From contig JAUYRZ010000121.1 of assembly GCA_030695565.1 (NCBI GenBank), positions 84,787 to 148,786 on the forward strand: a stretch of DNA of 64,000 nucleotides. Direction: 5' to 3'. The stretch's first letter is position 1, and the number at the start of each line of letters is the position of its first letter. Both the position numbers and the translations under genes were made by a program. Of this stretch, positions 16,958 through 25,630 are shown in pieces. The notes beneath the pieces are model-generated. The model searched no databases, was not told the DNA's origin, and was given only the letters and a program-made list of their open reading frames with translations. Source of the stretch: Archangium sp. (GTDB lineage Bacteria; Myxococcota; Myxococcia; Myxococcales; Myxococcaceae).

Positions 16958-16985
16958 CCCTCTCCCTGCGAAGCGGGGAGAGGGA
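16958..16985. repeat. CCCTCTCCC-type palindromic repeat, copy 4
   Basis: CCCTCTCCC-TGCGAAGC-GGGGAGAGGG. The preceding GTCGTGCT is also found before the copy at 32856. It fills the gap between two convergent stop codons (16949 and 16988), an ideal place for a bidirectional 3'-end hairpin. Confidence 0.8.
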
Positions 16986-16987
16986 GA

Positions 16988-17809
16988 TCAGAAGTCTCGC
17001 ACTGCGTCGATGACTTCGTCGAACACGTCATCCGCAACGCCACAAGCAAACGCCACGGTGCTCACCGCATCCATGATGTCTTCGCGGTCGATGGTGTCGA
17101 AGCTGCGCCCGTGCTTCCCATCGAGCTTGTTGAACGTGCGCACCAGCCGGCCCAACCGCCGCGCCGCTTGTGCCGGTGACTTGCCTTCCAGCGAAAGCAC
17201 CGCCGCCTGCATCGCGGCCTCGGCCTCCTTGATCATCGCGACGGGCACGGCGCCCTTCCACGCCGCAAAGAAGCGTTTGCGCTTCAAAGAAGCCACGCCC
17301 TTCTTCTGAATCGTCGCGCGGCGTTTGCCCTGCGCCGCGATGGCCGCCTCGAACACCGACGTCTTCTCCCGCTCGCGCTTCGCATCCTCCGCCAGCACCG
17401 CTTCCCGCTCGTGCTCCCACCGCCACTGCGCGCGCGCGTCGTCCACCAGCAGCGGCCAGCCCACCAACGGCAGCACCTTGCGCGAAATCTCAGCGGTCTT
17501 CGTGTCGAGCTTCACCCAGAGCGCCGGGTGCAACACCCGCTCGGCTTCACCCTTGCGCAACGCCACCACCCCCACCCGCCGCACCGCAGCCGGAGGCCCT
17601 TCACTGACCCACCCGCCCAGCTGCGGCCGGTTCCAGCTGTGATGCGAGTGCGGCTGCACCTCGAAGAGCAGCGGCGAGGTGAGCGAATTCGCGCGGGTCA
17701 ACACCACGCAGCGCGTCTTGCCCACCGCGGCCACCACGCGGAACAGCACGTCGATGCCCTTCGACACCTCGAGCGCGAACACCTCTCCTGACTGGGGCAG
17801 CTTCGACAC
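16988..17809 (-). CDS. Hypothetical protein
   Basis: 273 residues, soluble. The N-terminus (GEVFALEVSKGIDVLFRVVAAV) has the flavour of Imm26-type immunity domains, which begin 'GdvfaipL', but the similarity is too weak to assign. A middle part (~40-120) is beta-rich, a helical, very basic stretch follows (~135-185), and the C-terminal ~70 residues are helical and acidic (TIDREDIMDAV, VADDVFDEVIDAV). No toxin gene is next to it. I cannot assign a function. Confidence 0.55.
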   Translation of the reverse strand: MSKLPQSGEVFALEVSKGIDVLFRVVAAVGKTRCVVLTRANSLTSPLLFEVQPHSHHSWNRPQLGGWVSEGPPAAVRRVGVVALRKGEAERVLHPALWVKLDTKTAEISRKVLPLVGWPLLVDDARAQWRWEHEREAVLAEDAKREREKTSVFEAAIAAQGKRRATIQKKGVASLKRKRFFAAWKGAVPVAMIKEAEAAMQAAVLSLEGKSPAQAARRLGRLVRTFNKLDGKHGRSFDTIDREDIMDAVSTVAFACGVADDVFDEVIDAVRDF

Positions 17810-17870
17810 GGCGGGGCTGCAAACCGGGAAAGTCCCGCAGAAGCAAGCACGCTCATGCTAGCGCCCGAGC

Positions 17871-19286
17871 GTGGGCACGCCGTCTCGTCGACAGCTCGTC
17901 GGGTGGTGGAGCACGTGGGCCTTCGTGCAGCTGCTCCTGGTCACGCTGCCCACCTGGCTGCGCGCGCGCGGTTTCGGCTTCTCGAACTACGACCTGGGCA
18001 TCTACAGCCAGGCCCTCGCCCGCCTCGCGGTGGATCCGCCCAACCCGTGGCTGAGCGGGCGGCAGCTTCACCTCTTCAACGATCACTTCGATCCGGTGCT
18101 GTTCCTGGTCGCGCCGTTCGCGCGCATTTTTCCCGCGGTGCAGGTGGGCCTGTTCGTGGAAGGGCTCTGCGCGCTGCTCGCGTTGTGGCCGCTGGCCTGG
18201 TTGGCGCGCGAAGGAAAGCTGTCCCTGCGCGCGTTGTGGATGTTCGGAGGCGTGCTCACGCTCCACCCCGGCGTCACCCACGGGCTCGGTTTTCCGTTTC
18301 ACCCCACGGTGTGGGCGATGGCGCCGATGGCGTGGTTGTTGGCCGCGTTGCTGCTCGAGCGTTGGCGCGTCGCGCTCGTCGCCCTGGTGCTGCTGCTCGC
18401 CTGCAAGGAAGAGTTCCCCTTCGTCGGTCTCGCGCTCAGTCCGCTGGTCTTTCTCCGTGCGCCGCGACGGATGGCGTGGGCCTTCGTGTCGATCTCCGCA
18501 GCGTGGGGAATCTTCGCGTTGGTGCTCCGGCCGCGCTTGCTCGGCGAGGTGATGCCGTATGCGTCAGTGCCCTTCCGCGGAATCGAAGACGGCCTGGGTG
18601 CCTTCTTCTCCACGCGGTTGTCGCGGAGTGCGCTCGCCGCGATGGGCGATCTGATCATCTCGTTCGTGCCGCTGATGATCTGGCTCGGCTGGGAGCGCTG
18701 GAAGAAGCGGGCTCCACTGCCGTTGTGGTTGTTCGCCGCGTTGGTGCCGATGCTGGGCATCCGTTTTCTCTCGGTCGCGTGGCGAGATCACTACGGAGCA
18801 GTCGTGGTCGCCGCCGCCGTGCTCGCCTTCGCCGCCATCGTACAGACGCGCGTGGTGCCGTGGGTGGTGGTGATCAGCACGCTCCTGCTGGTGCTGATCA
18901 CCGACGAGTCGTTGATCAGACGCGACGTGAGGTCGCTCACCGGCACCCAGGGCTGGGCCGCCTCGACGGGCTGCACCGACGCTCCGGGCAGAACAGAGGC
19001 GATCCGCGCGGCCCTCGAGCGCGTCCGTTCGGTGAAGGGCCCGCTCTTCGTGAGCGGCAACCTGCTGCCCTGGCTCGCCGAACGCGATGACGTCTACGCG
19101 TTCGGTGGCCCGCAACCCGACAGCATCACGCCACGCGTGGTGGTGCTCGAAGTGCCTCCGTGCGGCGACACCTGGGCCCGTTCACTCGAGGAACGGCAAG
19201 CCCTCTTCGCGCGCTGGAAGGCGAGGAGCGACCTCCAGGTGCTCATCGACGACACGTTTGTCTTTGCGGCGACCTCGACTGACTGA
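17871..19286 (+). CDS. DUF2079 polytopic membrane protein
   Basis: 471 residues from a GTG. About ten membrane helices. The sequence NYDLGIYSQALARL near residue 40, then HLFNDHFDPVLFL and GFPFHPTVWAMAP, are the conserved DUF2079 landmarks (aspartate and HF-x-P, then F-H-P). DUF2079 proteins look like GT-C-type integral membrane glycosyltransferase relatives; the conserved Asp and His lie in the first large external loop, as in GT-C enzymes. The C-terminal ~110 residues are soluble (GCTDAPGRTEAIRAALERV). Glycosyl transfer is inference from fold resemblance. Confidence 0.7.
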   Translation: MGTPSRRQLVGWWSTWAFVQLLLVTLPTWLRARGFGFSNYDLGIYSQALARLAVDPPNPWLSGRQLHLFNDHFDPVLFLVAPFARIFPAVQVGLFVEGLCALLALWPLAWLAREGKLSLRALWMFGGVLTLHPGVTHGLGFPFHPTVWAMAPMAWLLAALLLERWRVALVALVLLLACKEEFPFVGLALSPLVFLRAPRRMAWAFVSISAAWGIFALVLRPRLLGEVMPYASVPFRGIEDGLGAFFSTRLSRSALAAMGDLIISFVPLMIWLGWERWKKRAPLPLWLFAALVPMLGIRFLSVAWRDHYGAVVVAAAVLAFAAIVQTRVVPWVVVISTLLLVLITDESLIRRDVRSLTGTQGWAASTGCTDAPGRTEAIRAALERVRSVKGPLFVSGNLLPWLAERDDVYAFGGPQPDSITPRVVVLEVPPCGDTWARSLEERQALFARWKARSDLQVLIDDTFVFAATSTD

Positions 19287-19323
19287 GATACCTCGCCTTC
19301 TCTCACTCACCTCTGGAGGCCTC

Positions 19324-19725
19324 ATGAAGCGTGCAGTCATCGTTGCTCTGGTTGCTTTCGCCGTCCCCGCGTTCGCTGCTGATCAGGTCGTCACCGTTTC
19401 GTTCGACTCGATCGCCGCCATCCCCAGCAAGAGCGGAGAGAAGCTCGACCCCACCCTCTTCGCCTTCGGCCCGGCGGTGCCCGGTGGTGAAGACGACGTC
19501 GGCCATGCGAGCAGCAACGCCTTCGGTAAGTCGAAAGAAGAAGCCTGCCGCTGGGCGCTGCTGGGCACCTTCCTCAAGTTCCAGGCCAAGGCGAAGGCGT
19601 CGGGCAAGAAGGTCGTCGGCGTGCGCACCTATGCAGGGGAGAAGGGCGAGAGCTCGAACGGAAACTGCGTGTGCCTCGCGGGCGGCATCGTGGTGCGCAG
19701 CACCATCAAGGGCAGCTACAAGTAG
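19324..19725 (+). CDS. Small exported protein
   Basis: 133 residues from the ATG at 19324, preceded by GGAGG at good spacing. Signal peptide MKRAVIVALVAFAVPAFA with an A-F-A cleavage site. The mature protein is ~115 residues, with cysteines at EEACRW and NGNCVCLAGG. I do not recognise the family. The open frame extends upstream across the end of the DUF2079 gene, but the ribosome site and signal peptide fix the start here. Confidence 0.65.
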   Translation: MKRAVIVALVAFAVPAFAADQVVTVSFDSIAAIPSKSGEKLDPTLFAFGPAVPGGEDDVGHASSNAFGKSKEEACRWALLGTFLKFQAKAKASGKKVVGVRTYAGEKGESSNGNCVCLAGGIVVRSTIKGSYK

Positions 19726-19760
19726 GCCCGGCGGGTGGGCCGATCGCGTAGCGTCCGTCG

Positions 19761-20972
19761 ATGCCTGTCCGGTCTGCTCTGCTCGCCCTCTGTTTCGCGT
19801 TCGCCGGTTGCAGCCCGCAGCCCTCTGCTGAAGACGCCTCGGTGATCCTCCTCCCCGAGGATGCCGGCACCGCCGATGCGGGCACCGACGCCGGGTTCAT
19901 CTTCCCGCACCCTTCGGGTTGTGGTGATCGACGCGGCCCCGGTGTTCGTCACCGCGACACCATCGCCAGTTGCCCGCTGCCGACCGGTGCAGACCTGCTG
20001 GCCGATGCGGGCACGCTCCCCCCGGGCGAGCCGGTGTTGGTGCTGGGTGACGACGTGCTGTTGATCGTCCCCGGCGCCTCCACCGCGTCCCTCTTCGATC
20101 TCCATCGCGGCCGCCAGAAGGTGCAGCTCGCGTTGGCCGGCCCCTTCGTGCCGAAGACCGCCATCGCCAACACCATCCGCATCTGTCTGCTGGTGACGCT
20201 CGGCGGCACCCAACTGCAGTGTTTCGATCGCAACCTCGGCACCAGCCTGTTCACCTTTCCCATCTCGGGCGTGGCGGTCACCCTGGAGGACGCGCAGCTG
20301 CAGAGCTCCACGCTGTGGCTCTCGTATTCGGTGGCGGGTTTCGGCGAGCTGCTGGCGATCGATCTCCTGACGCCCCAGGTCATCTGGCGGCGGCCGCGAC
20401 TCGACGGCACCGGACACCTCGTGCGCGTGGGCGGCCACCTGGTGGGCTCCGACGAGCAGCCCTGCCCCGAGCTGGCCAACCCCGACGTCTGCCTGCGTGC
20501 GATCGACGCGCTCACCGGCGAGGCGCGCGCCACCCAGGCGGCGCGCTATTTCCATTTCGTCTGGCGACACGGCACGCGCGCGTTGTTCTCCGACGACACC
20601 GGGTACTTCGAATACGACGCGGCCACTTCGACCTTCCGCGACGCGACCGCTGACCTGGCGCCGTTGCTCGCGGGCCTGGGGGCCACCCGGCTGTACCCGG
20701 AGGGCGAGGCGCTCCCCGATGGGCGCGTGCTGATCAACGTCTTCGGTGCGACGGGCTCAGAGCTGGTGGTGGTCGACCCGATCTCCTTCGCGTTCAAGAG
20801 ACTGGGGCTGCGCTCGCCGCTCCACCTGCGCGTTCACGGCGACGTGTTGATCACCGACGACGCGGTGGTCTCCTCGAGCACCGAGCCCGCACCCGCCGTG
20901 GTGCCCCGGTTGTGGTTCGGGATCTTCGGCCTGCAGACGGGCTCGACCAGCTTCGCGCGCAAGGTGCAGTGA
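19761..20972 (+). CDS. Hypothetical lipoprotein, beta-propeller-like
   Basis: 403 residues. Lipobox AFAGC (C17), then a linker with repeated D-A-G (EDAGTADAGTDAG), a common feature of lipoproteins in this organism. The mature part is beta-rich with recurring blocks resembling propeller blades (LVLGDDVLLIVPGAS, LLAIDLLTPQVIWRR, LVVVDPISFAFKRL), similar to PQQ/Kelch-like folds. No catalytic residues are apparent. Convergent with the next gene, three bases apart. Function unknown. Confidence 0.6.
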   Translation: MPVRSALLALCFAFAGCSPQPSAEDASVILLPEDAGTADAGTDAGFIFPHPSGCGDRRGPGVRHRDTIASCPLPTGADLLADAGTLPPGEPVLVLGDDVLLIVPGASTASLFDLHRGRQKVQLALAGPFVPKTAIANTIRICLLVTLGGTQLQCFDRNLGTSLFTFPISGVAVTLEDAQLQSSTLWLSYSVAGFGELLAIDLLTPQVIWRRPRLDGTGHLVRVGGHLVGSDEQPCPELANPDVCLRAIDALTGEARATQAARYFHFVWRHGTRALFSDDTGYFEYDAATSTFRDATADLAPLLAGLGATRLYPEGEALPDGRVLINVFGATGSELVVVDPISFAFKRLGLRSPLHLRVHGDVLITDDAVVSSSTEPAPAVVPRLWFGIFGLQTGSTSFARKVQ

Positions 20973-20975
20973 CGC

Positions 20976-23063
20976 TCAGGGCTGACACCGAAACGCGTTG
21001 GTGCCCTCCACCAGCCCGCACCGTGCGAAGCCGAGCTCCACGCAGTCCGTCCAGCGCATGCGCCCATCGGCGCAGGTGAGCAGGTACTTCCCGTCGCACA
21101 CGGCAGAGGTGGCTACGCACGCGGCAGTCGCGGGGATGGGGCCGGGATCCTGACAGCCGATCTCCCTGGTGGGGTCAGGCCGATTCACGGAGCAGCTCAG
21201 CTGGCGCAGGCTGCAGTCGCGCCGCTCGTCGCAGGTGCTCCAGACGTCACCGTCGCATTGCGCCTCGGTGCGGGTGCACTCCGCGGGGATGCAGGCCGGA
21301 GCCAACCCGCACCCGCCGTCTTCGTCGCGCGTGCAGAAGCAGCTCTGCCCCACCGCTGCGCAGTCGAGCACTTGGGTCACCCGGTTGGTGATGGTGCAGG
21401 TGATGGCTTTGCCCTCCGGTGTACAGGAATTGCAGCCGGCCACTGCCTCCGGGGGGAACGCGCAGACCCCTGCGTCGACGCAGCGCCCGCCCACACAACT
21501 CCCGCAGGTGAAGAAGCTGCAACCCGGAGGCGTGGCGAGGAATGCGGCCAGCGCGGCCTGATGTTCGGCGGCGCCCATGGTGCGCCGCACCGTCCACTGG
21601 CTGATGCAGGTGTTGATGGTCTCCTGGAAGCCGCCCTGGCCTCCGATGCAGGAGGCCTGACGCACGCACAGGCGCTCCAACGCGCCGGTCGGTTGCGCGC
21701 CCGGGTAGCCCAGCGGGCCGGCGGACGTCGGGAAACCCGCGCCGGCATCGAGATCGCGGTAGCTGGCCTTCTCCCGCGCCACGGAGAGCACCGGGGTGTG
21801 GCTGTTGAGCGCCGCGTCGGCGTCGTTCAAGTAGAAGACGAGGTACTCGTCGTCGCCGAGCGGCTCGCTCCACGCGACCTGCCCGTAGACCTGCTGCAAC
21901 GAGGCCGCGCGATCGCCGCAACGTTGATGATCTTCGCAAGGGCTGGGCGGCAAAATCACGTCCTGCGCGAGCCCCGACTCATGCAGCCGCACCAACCGCG
22001 CCGGCCCGGTGGGGTCGGGCACCACGATGGCCAGGCCCCGGTGCCGCGGCCGCCCGCTGAAGCTGCCGTTGGTGAAGAAGCGACCGGGCCCCAGGTCGGC
22101 TGGCGCGCTGGGCTGCGGGGTCATCGAGCCGACTCCGTCGAGGATGGTCACCGCCCACGCGTGACCGTGCGCGTTGAACAAGCGCAGCACCGGGGCCTGA
22201 TGATCCACGTACGAGAACACCGCGAACTCGGTGGCCACGGCCGCGGGCCACTCGGAGAACGGCACACAGCGGTAGCCCAACGCCTGGCGGCTGCGGCTGT
22301 AGGCGATCAAACACTCCGCGCTGGAACCACGGCTCGCGTTGGCGAAGCCCAGGTAGGTGTCTCCGTCGTCGGTGCCCTGGAAGGCGCCAGCAGATAGTGA
22401 GTCGCACGCGGGCACCTCGCAGGTGGGCAGGGCAGAACGATCGTTGCTGCGGTCGGTGGGATCCACCTCGGCGGCCATCACCGACTGCGGGCCTCCCCGG
22501 GGATCCCGATCCGGAACCAGGAAGATCGCCCGTCCATCGCGCACCTCCACCATGTGCGCGCCGGGCATGGTCTGCGTCTCGTACGAGAGCTTCCCCGTGG
22601 TGGGATCGACCCGGTACAGATAGCCGCGGGAGTACTCACGCCCCAACGCGCCCAGCTCGAGCCGGGGGATGTAGATGCGCACGTCGTCGCCGTTGAGGAA
22701 AATGTCCATGCCGCCGCGGTACGCCTGGCCACCGCGCGAGAAGTCGTCGTCGTCGATCGACTGCACCTTCCAGGTGGCGCCGCGATCGCTGCTGCGCGCC
22801 AACGTGAGGCTGGTGCCGTTGGAGAGGATCAACGCCGCCACCCGATCTCCTTGCGAACGCACGGAGACCACGGAGAGCCGATCGAAGTTGGTGCAGTCCA
22901 CCAGGCCCCGCTCGCGGCAGCAGAACTCGGCGCGTTGTTCGGTGCAGCGATCGTCGGTCCACGTGCCGCCGCGGAGGATCTCCACCACGTTGCCTCTCAC
23001 CGGGCTGGGCGTGGTGTTGGACGTACAACCGACGAACACACCGAGGACGAGCACTCGAAACAT
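20976..23063 (-). CDS. Large lipoprotein: Asp-box propeller plus Cys-rich C-terminus
   Basis: 695 residues from the ATG at 23063, which opens a lipoprotein signal (MFRVLVLGVFVGC). Residues ~25-460 are beta-rich with one clear Asp-box (SSDRGATWKVQ), the signature of sialidase/BNR propellers. The C-terminal ~230 residues have about 20 cysteines in small modules (CVGGRCVDAGVC, GCNSCTPEGKAITC, CFCTRDEDGGC), probably disulfide-bonded knots. Together this suggests a surface-exposed binding or hydrolytic protein. A further in-frame upstream ATG at 23135 overlaps the divergent gene and is rejected. No sialidase catalytic residues were identified. Confidence 0.65.
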   Translation of the reverse strand: MFRVLVLGVFVGCTSNTTPSPVRGNVVEILRGGTWTDDRCTEQRAEFCCRERGLVDCTNFDRLSVVSVRSQGDRVAALILSNGTSLTLARSSDRGATWKVQSIDDDDFSRGGQAYRGGMDIFLNGDDVRIYIPRLELGALGREYSRGYLYRVDPTTGKLSYETQTMPGAHMVEVRDGRAIFLVPDRDPRGGPQSVMAAEVDPTDRSNDRSALPTCEVPACDSLSAGAFQGTDDGDTYLGFANASRGSSAECLIAYSRSRQALGYRCVPFSEWPAAVATEFAVFSYVDHQAPVLRLFNAHGHAWAVTILDGVGSMTPQPSAPADLGPGRFFTNGSFSGRPRHRGLAIVVPDPTGPARLVRLHESGLAQDVILPPSPCEDHQRCGDRAASLQQVYGQVAWSEPLGDDEYLVFYLNDADAALNSHTPVLSVAREKASYRDLDAGAGFPTSAGPLGYPGAQPTGALERLCVRQASCIGGQGGFQETINTCISQWTVRRTMGAAEHQAALAAFLATPPGCSFFTCGSCVGGRCVDAGVCAFPPEAVAGCNSCTPEGKAITCTITNRVTQVLDCAAVGQSCFCTRDEDGGCGLAPACIPAECTRTEAQCDGDVWSTCDERRDCSLRQLSCSVNRPDPTREIGCQDPGPIPATAACVATSAVCDGKYLLTCADGRMRWTDCVELGFARCGLVEGTNAFRCQP

Positions 23064-23116
23064 GCATGACCTAAGCACGAATCGCGCTGCCCCTCCTCGA
23101 TGGTACCTTTTGCTGA

Positions 23117-23989
23117 ATGTCATTCTGCACTTCACTGGCGCTCGTGCTGCTGACCTGGACCCCTGCCCAGCTGACCGCGCTGCGGCAACACCGCGACGCC
23201 GAGGAGAAGAAGGCTGATCTGCTGGCGCGCGACGGCAAGTACGGCGAGGCGATCAAGGTGCTCGAGGCGCTCCGGGTCGAGCTGCAGACGAAGCTGAAGG
23301 ACGTGCCGCAGAAGGAGCAGGAGGGCGCGTACCTCGCCACTTCGCTGAGCGTCTTGAAGAGCGACCTGGAGGAACTCACCTCGTGGGCCCAGCTGGCGGC
23401 GAAGTCGAACACCAGCGCGTCGGCGGCGATGAAGCTGCTGCTCGGGCTGCTCCACCCGAAACAGATGAACTTCGATGGCCACCGAGTCACGGTGAACGAC
23501 CCTCAGGTGCAGAAGCTGATCGCCACGATTCGCAAGCTCGACGCGGGCGCCGCGAAGGTGCTGGGGCCACGCAAAGTGAAGGTGGTGGTGCGCGGGAAGA
23601 ACGTCGAGGAGGCCGCGCGGGTGCAATTCGCTGCGCAGCTGGTGGCGACGTTGAGGGCGCTGGGTCACGACGCGGCTGTCGAAACGGGCACGGAGTTGTT
23701 CGAGGTCGAGCTGGTGATGAAGGGGCCGGTGTCAGCGCACTTGATCGGTGATGACGTCGACGAGTGTGCGTTGGTCGCCGTGGCGAAGTGGGAGGCGGGG
23801 GCATTGAAGCGGATCGATCTCACTTCGCATGGGTTCGGCGATGAAGAGACCGACGGTGACTGTTTCGCCGATCGCGTGCGGGATGTGGTGGGGCTCGCGG
23901 CTGAGCAGATTCTTCGGACGGCGATGCGACTGCCGCTGGCGACCAATCTGAACAAGGCCGAGGGTCCCAACGGTGTCTTTGAACGGTGA
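23117..23989 (+). CDS. Hypothetical exported protein
   Basis: 290 residues. The N-terminal MSFCTSLALVLLTWTPAQL looks like a signal peptide. A helical region (~20-105) rich in Lys, Glu and Leu follows, then an alpha/beta domain (VKVVVRGKNVEEAARVQF, AAVETGTELFEVELVM) of unknown type. Divergent from the large lipoprotein with 53 bases between starts, so the two probably share a promoter region. Function not recognised. Confidence 0.6.
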   Translation: MSFCTSLALVLLTWTPAQLTALRQHRDAEEKKADLLARDGKYGEAIKVLEALRVELQTKLKDVPQKEQEGAYLATSLSVLKSDLEELTSWAQLAAKSNTSASAAMKLLLGLLHPKQMNFDGHRVTVNDPQVQKLIATIRKLDAGAAKVLGPRKVKVVVRGKNVEEAARVQFAAQLVATLRALGHDAAVETGTELFEVELVMKGPVSAHLIGDDVDECALVAVAKWEAGALKRIDLTSHGFGDEETDGDCFADRVRDVVGLAAEQILRTAMRLPLATNLNKAEGPNGVFER

Positions 23990-24101
23990 CACCTTCGTGA
24001 GTCACCGCGGGCAGCTGCGGCGGGGCCACGCGCGACGCCGGCACCTTCGATGACGAGGGAGAGGGAGACAGAGAGGCGATGCTGACCTACCGTCTCGCCG
24101 C

Positions 24102-24638
24102 ATGAATGGTGGCTTGATGGCAGCAGGGGCAGTGAAGCTCTTCATCGGCATCGGCCTCGGAGGGCTCGGCGTCGTGCTCGCCTGGAAGCTGCTCTCTCGG
24201 TTGTTGCAGTCGGCAGAAGGCCTGCCCCTCGAGGAGAACCCGGCCGCCGGAATTCTTCACGCCAGCGCGCTCGTCTCGCTGGGCCTGCTGGTGCGCCAGG
24301 TGCTCGCGGCGCTCTACGACACCATCGACCTGTTCCTGCTGCGAGGTGAGTTCCTCAAGACGCTCCCCCGCGTGCTGCTGCTCGGCGGCCTGCACATCGG
24401 CCTGGCGCTGGGCCTGGGCAGTGCGCTGCTGGCGTTGGGCGTGTGGATCTTCAATCGCCTCACGCCGGGCATCGATGAGATCGCCGCGGTGCGCGCCGGG
24501 AAGGTCGGCCCCGCGTTGGTGCTCGGCGCGATCCTGATCACCCTCGCGCTGCTGGCCGCGCCCGGTCTCGAGGCGATCCTCTCCGGCCTCGTGCCGTATC
24601 CTCAGCTGCCAGAAGGCGTGGGCAATACAAGTTCATGA
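24102..24638 (+). CDS. DUF350 membrane protein
   Basis: 178 residues with four membrane helices arranged as two similar halves. LEENPAAGILHASALVSLGLL and GIDEIAAVRAGKVGPALVLGA correspond to the repeated DUF350 motif, in which an acidic-x-N/G-x-A element precedes a helix. DUF350 proteins often occur next to amidoligases, ATP-grasp glutathionylspermidine-type ligases, S-adenosylmethionine decarboxylase relatives and transglutaminases in proposed peptide- or polyamine-modification systems. Here only the transglutaminase-like partner is present, directly coupled downstream. Another in-frame ATG lies at 24117. Confidence 0.65.
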   Translation: MNGGLMAAGAVKLFIGIGLGGLGVVLAWKLLSRLLQSAEGLPLEENPAAGILHASALVSLGLLVRQVLAALYDTIDLFLLRGEFLKTLPRVLLLGGLHIGLALGLGSALLALGVWIFNRLTPGIDEIAAVRAGKVGPALVLGAILITLALLAAPGLEAILSGLVPYPQLPEGVGNTSS

Positions 24639-25543
24639 GGTGGGCCGCCGCACCAGGGCAACCGCCCACGCCGTACCGCGCTCCACCGCCCCCGGTGAAG
24701 AAGGGGGGCGGCTGTCTGAAGTGGGTGCTGCTCCTGATGGGCGGCGCGTTTCTCTTCTGCTGCTGCATCTCGGCGGCGGTGGTGGAGAGCGCGAATGATC
24801 CCCTCGATTGGAAGGCGGTGGTGCCCACCACCAGCAGCGCCTCACTCGGCCTCGCGCTGATGCCCGGCGATCTCTCGCCTGATCAGGCCCGCCAGTACAA
24901 ATGGCGCCAGAGCCTCGCGGCCTATGAGCTCGGCTACGGCCTCTCCACCGAGGTGCACGAGCAGGTGGAGAGCGACTTCGCCGACATGGCCGAGCGCTAC
25001 AGCTACAAGCCCGGCAAGGGGAACAACTTCACCTGGGCGCCGCCCATCGCGTGCCGCAAACACGAGTGGCAGTGCGTGTTCGACGAGCTGGTGCGCGACA
25101 ACGCCGAAGACATCGCCCCGCTCACCGAGTTGTTCCGCCGCAAGCAGCAGGAAAAGAACCTCGACAGCCGGCAGCTCACCGAGCTGGTCGTCAGCTTCGT
25201 GCAGAACATCACCTACCGCCTGCCCACCGAAGACACCGCCGCCTTCGGCATGTTGCCGCCCGCCATCGTTGTGGCCGACGGCTCGGGTGACTGCGACTCG
25301 AAGGCGCTGCTGGCCGTGGTGATTCTGCGGCAGCTCAACGTCGACGCGGTGGTGCTGCTCGCGTCAGGCCTGGGTCACGCGGCGCTCGGGGTGGCGTTGC
25401 CGGTGACGGGCAAGAAGTTTCCGTATCAAGGCAAGAAGTACGCGTTCGTCGAGGTGACCACGCCGGGTTGGGCGTTGGGCCACCTGCCGCCTGAGTACGA
25501 CGTCGACAAGGCGTGGAAGGTCATCCCCGTCGAGGTGCAGTAG
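24635..25543 (+). CDS. Membrane-anchored transglutaminase-like protein
   Basis: 302 residues. Its ATG overlaps the DUF350 stop codon as ATGA, which indicates translational coupling. A Pro-rich cytoplasmic start is followed by a Cys-containing membrane helix (~28-50, FLFCCCISAAVV), then a transglutaminase-like core: GSGDCDSKALLAVVIL (nucleophile C220), LGHAALGV (H248) and FVEVTTPGW, which ends near the expected acidic residue. The superfamily covers cross-linking enzymes and cysteine peptidases, so the reaction is open. Cysteines C(R)KHEWQC around 130-142 may form a disulfide, which supports a periplasmic catalytic domain. Confidence 0.75.
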   Translation: MRWAAAPGQPPTPYRAPPPPVKKGGGCLKWVLLLMGGAFLFCCCISAAVVESANDPLDWKAVVPTTSSASLGLALMPGDLSPDQARQYKWRQSLAAYELGYGLSTEVHEQVESDFADMAERYSYKPGKGNNFTWAPPIACRKHEWQCVFDELVRDNAEDIAPLTELFRRKQQEKNLDSRQLTELVVSFVQNITYRLPTEDTAAFGMLPPAIVVADGSGDCDSKALLAVVILRQLNVDAVVLLASGLGHAALGVALPVTGKKFPYQGKKYAFVEVTTPGWALGHLPPEYDVDKAWKVIPVEVQ

Positions 25544-25630
25544 ACAGCGTCATTCGGTATGCGCATGTTCGCATCACGTTGCTCCTGGGCCTCCTGTCAT
25601 CGTCAGCCTCCTGGTTCAGCAGAGCTGAAT

